From an uncultured Clostridia bacterium (lineage in GTDB: Bacteria; Bacillota; Clostridia; Lachnospirales; CAG-274): 64,000 nt of DNA. The notes beneath the pieces are model-generated. The model saw only the letters and a list, made by a program, of their open reading frames with translations. It ran no database searches and was not told where the DNA came from. The stretch spans positions 86,134 through 150,133 of the forward strand of contig CANRIS010000004.1 of the NCBI GenBank assembly GCA_947630725.1, read 5' to 3'. Positions within the stretch are counted from its first letter, which is position 1. Every line of letters begins with the position of its first letter. This document shows positions 63,344-64,000 of the stretch, in pieces. The translations under genes were made by a program, and so were the position numbers.

Positions 63344-63911
63344 AAAAAAGCAATATCGTATTTTTAGCTGTTATTGCCCTTTTGGTCTTTTATGTGGCTG
63401 ACCGATGTTACGAGATATATTCACTATCAGCATACACCACAATGCTTGATAAGCTGAACGATATGGCGGAAAACTACAATGTTATGTTTAGCAAACCGCA
63501 TATAAGTTTTGAAAAAATGCGATGCTATGCGGTTTTGTCGGTGTTTTTTGTTATTTCCTAGCTGTCGTATATTATATATTCGGCAGAAAAAACTATATGC
63601 AGGGTATAGAACACGGCTCTGCAAAATGAGGAACAGCATCTGACATTGGCAAATACATAGATAAATCTTTTCAGAACAATATGCTTTTCACAATGACCGA
63701 AAGAATGAGCCTTAATACAAGGAAAACAATGCGTAACAACAATGTTCTTGTAATAGGCGGTTCAGGAAGCAGTAAAACAAGGTTTTGCTTAAAGCCAAAT
63801 CTTATGCAGCTCCATTCAAGCTATGTGATAACCGATCCGAAAGGTTACAATAATGGAGGACAGAGAAAAGACCACGGTTTTCAACGTGATATTTTCTGTG
63901 TACTACATTAA
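63340..63911 (+). pseudogene. VirD4/PcfC-type coupling protein, decayed fragment
   Basis: The frame starts with a membrane segment (FLAVIALLVFYVAD) and PHISFEKMRCYAVLSVFFVI, then meets TAG at 63559. Reading on, SYIIYSAEK is followed by a one-base deletion in an A-run (near 63590), then YMQGIEHGSAK and a TGA where the family has Trp, then GTASDIGKYID, and the intact Walker A region LVIGGSGSSKTRF and VITDPKG. After that the sequence jumps to unrelated codons and stops at 63911, so most of the ATPase is missing. The element cannot conjugate with this protein. Confidence 0.82.
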
Positions 63912-63930
63912 AAATCAGGAGGGAAAGACG

Positions 63931-64000
63931 ATGGAAAACAAGAAAATCAAGTACACCGCCTTATATGAGCGTCTATCCAGAGATGATGAGATACAAGGCG
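63931..64000 (+). CDS. Large serine recombinase, 5' end only
   Basis: Only 23 codons are in the window: KIKYTALYERLSRDDEIQG. This is the start of the resolvase-type catalytic domain of TnpX/Tn4451-like recombinases (YxRLSRDD with the catalytic Ser). AGGAGGG lies 7 bases before the ATG. It probably moves the element or a nested transposon whose insertion or deletion removed most of the coupling-protein gene. Confidence 0.85.
   Translation, partial: MENKKIKYTALYERLSRDDEIQG

Overview
The window comes from an anaerobic, spore-lineage Gram-positive bacterium, most likely a gut member of class Clostridia. The evidence is spoVS, a T-box leader on a type-3 prolyl-tRNA synthetase, a DivIVA-like protein, DAHP synthase of the short one-domain type, strong GAnGG ribosome binding sites with occasional GTG/TTG starts, and TTGACA-17-TATAAT promoters. 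Two uronate catabolism genes (kduI, kdgK) and a probable uronate activation module suggest a host that lives on plant or host polysaccharides. The species cannot be named from the sequence.

Layout. 1-25.7 kb is core chromosome: aroF (cut by the window edge), an EF-G-like GTPase, an Fe-S aldo/keto reductase, HAD phosphatase-thiD-tadA, a divIVA-like gene, spoVS, the yceD-rpmF-plsX-acpP-rnc lipid/ribosome cluster, a TetR-adaptor-RND efflux operon with its operator, an L,D-transpeptidase, a patatin-like lipase, proS with T-box, a YesL-like membrane protein, an HD protein, an epimerase lacking the usual catalytic Tyr, a GH3 lipoprotein, then kduI and kdgK.

26.2-32.2 kb is a compact AT-rich three-gene island: a PocR-type sensor histidine kinase, a lone receiver protein, and a 1117-residue protein joining an HD-type domain to an Hsp90-like (GHKL) ATPase. 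It has its own terminator and is the best candidate here for an undescribed signalling or defence-like system.

32.4-51.5 kb is a long minus-strand surface polysaccharide cluster. Transcription enters through three genes of normal base composition (uronokinase-like GHMP kinase, sugar-1-phosphate nucleotidyltransferase, UDP-glucuronate 4-epimerase-like SDR) and then passes into strongly AT-rich genes: glycosyltransferases, two TupA-like ATP-grasp proteins, a DUF362 protein, a nucleotidyltransferase, a HAD/COG5610 protein, a Wzy-like polymerase, a CapA-like protein, a sialyltransferase-like enzyme, an acyltransferase broken by three in-frame stops, a Wzx flippase and a CMP-sugar synthetase-like enzyme.

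51.7-58.8 kb holds tandem paralogues of a very large repeat protein of no family I recognise: one intact, one split by a ~149-bp hairpin-rich insertion, and a scrap of a third, each followed by a copy of the same terminator. Similar hairpin elements occur at about 2.8, 20.6 and perhaps 7.9 kb.

58.9-60.9 kb is rpsB-tsf with promoter and terminator. From about 61 kb the window enters one end of a decayed integrative conjugative element: a replication initiator, a PcfB-like protein, a wrecked VirD4-like coupling protein, and the start of a large serine recombinase cut by the window edge.
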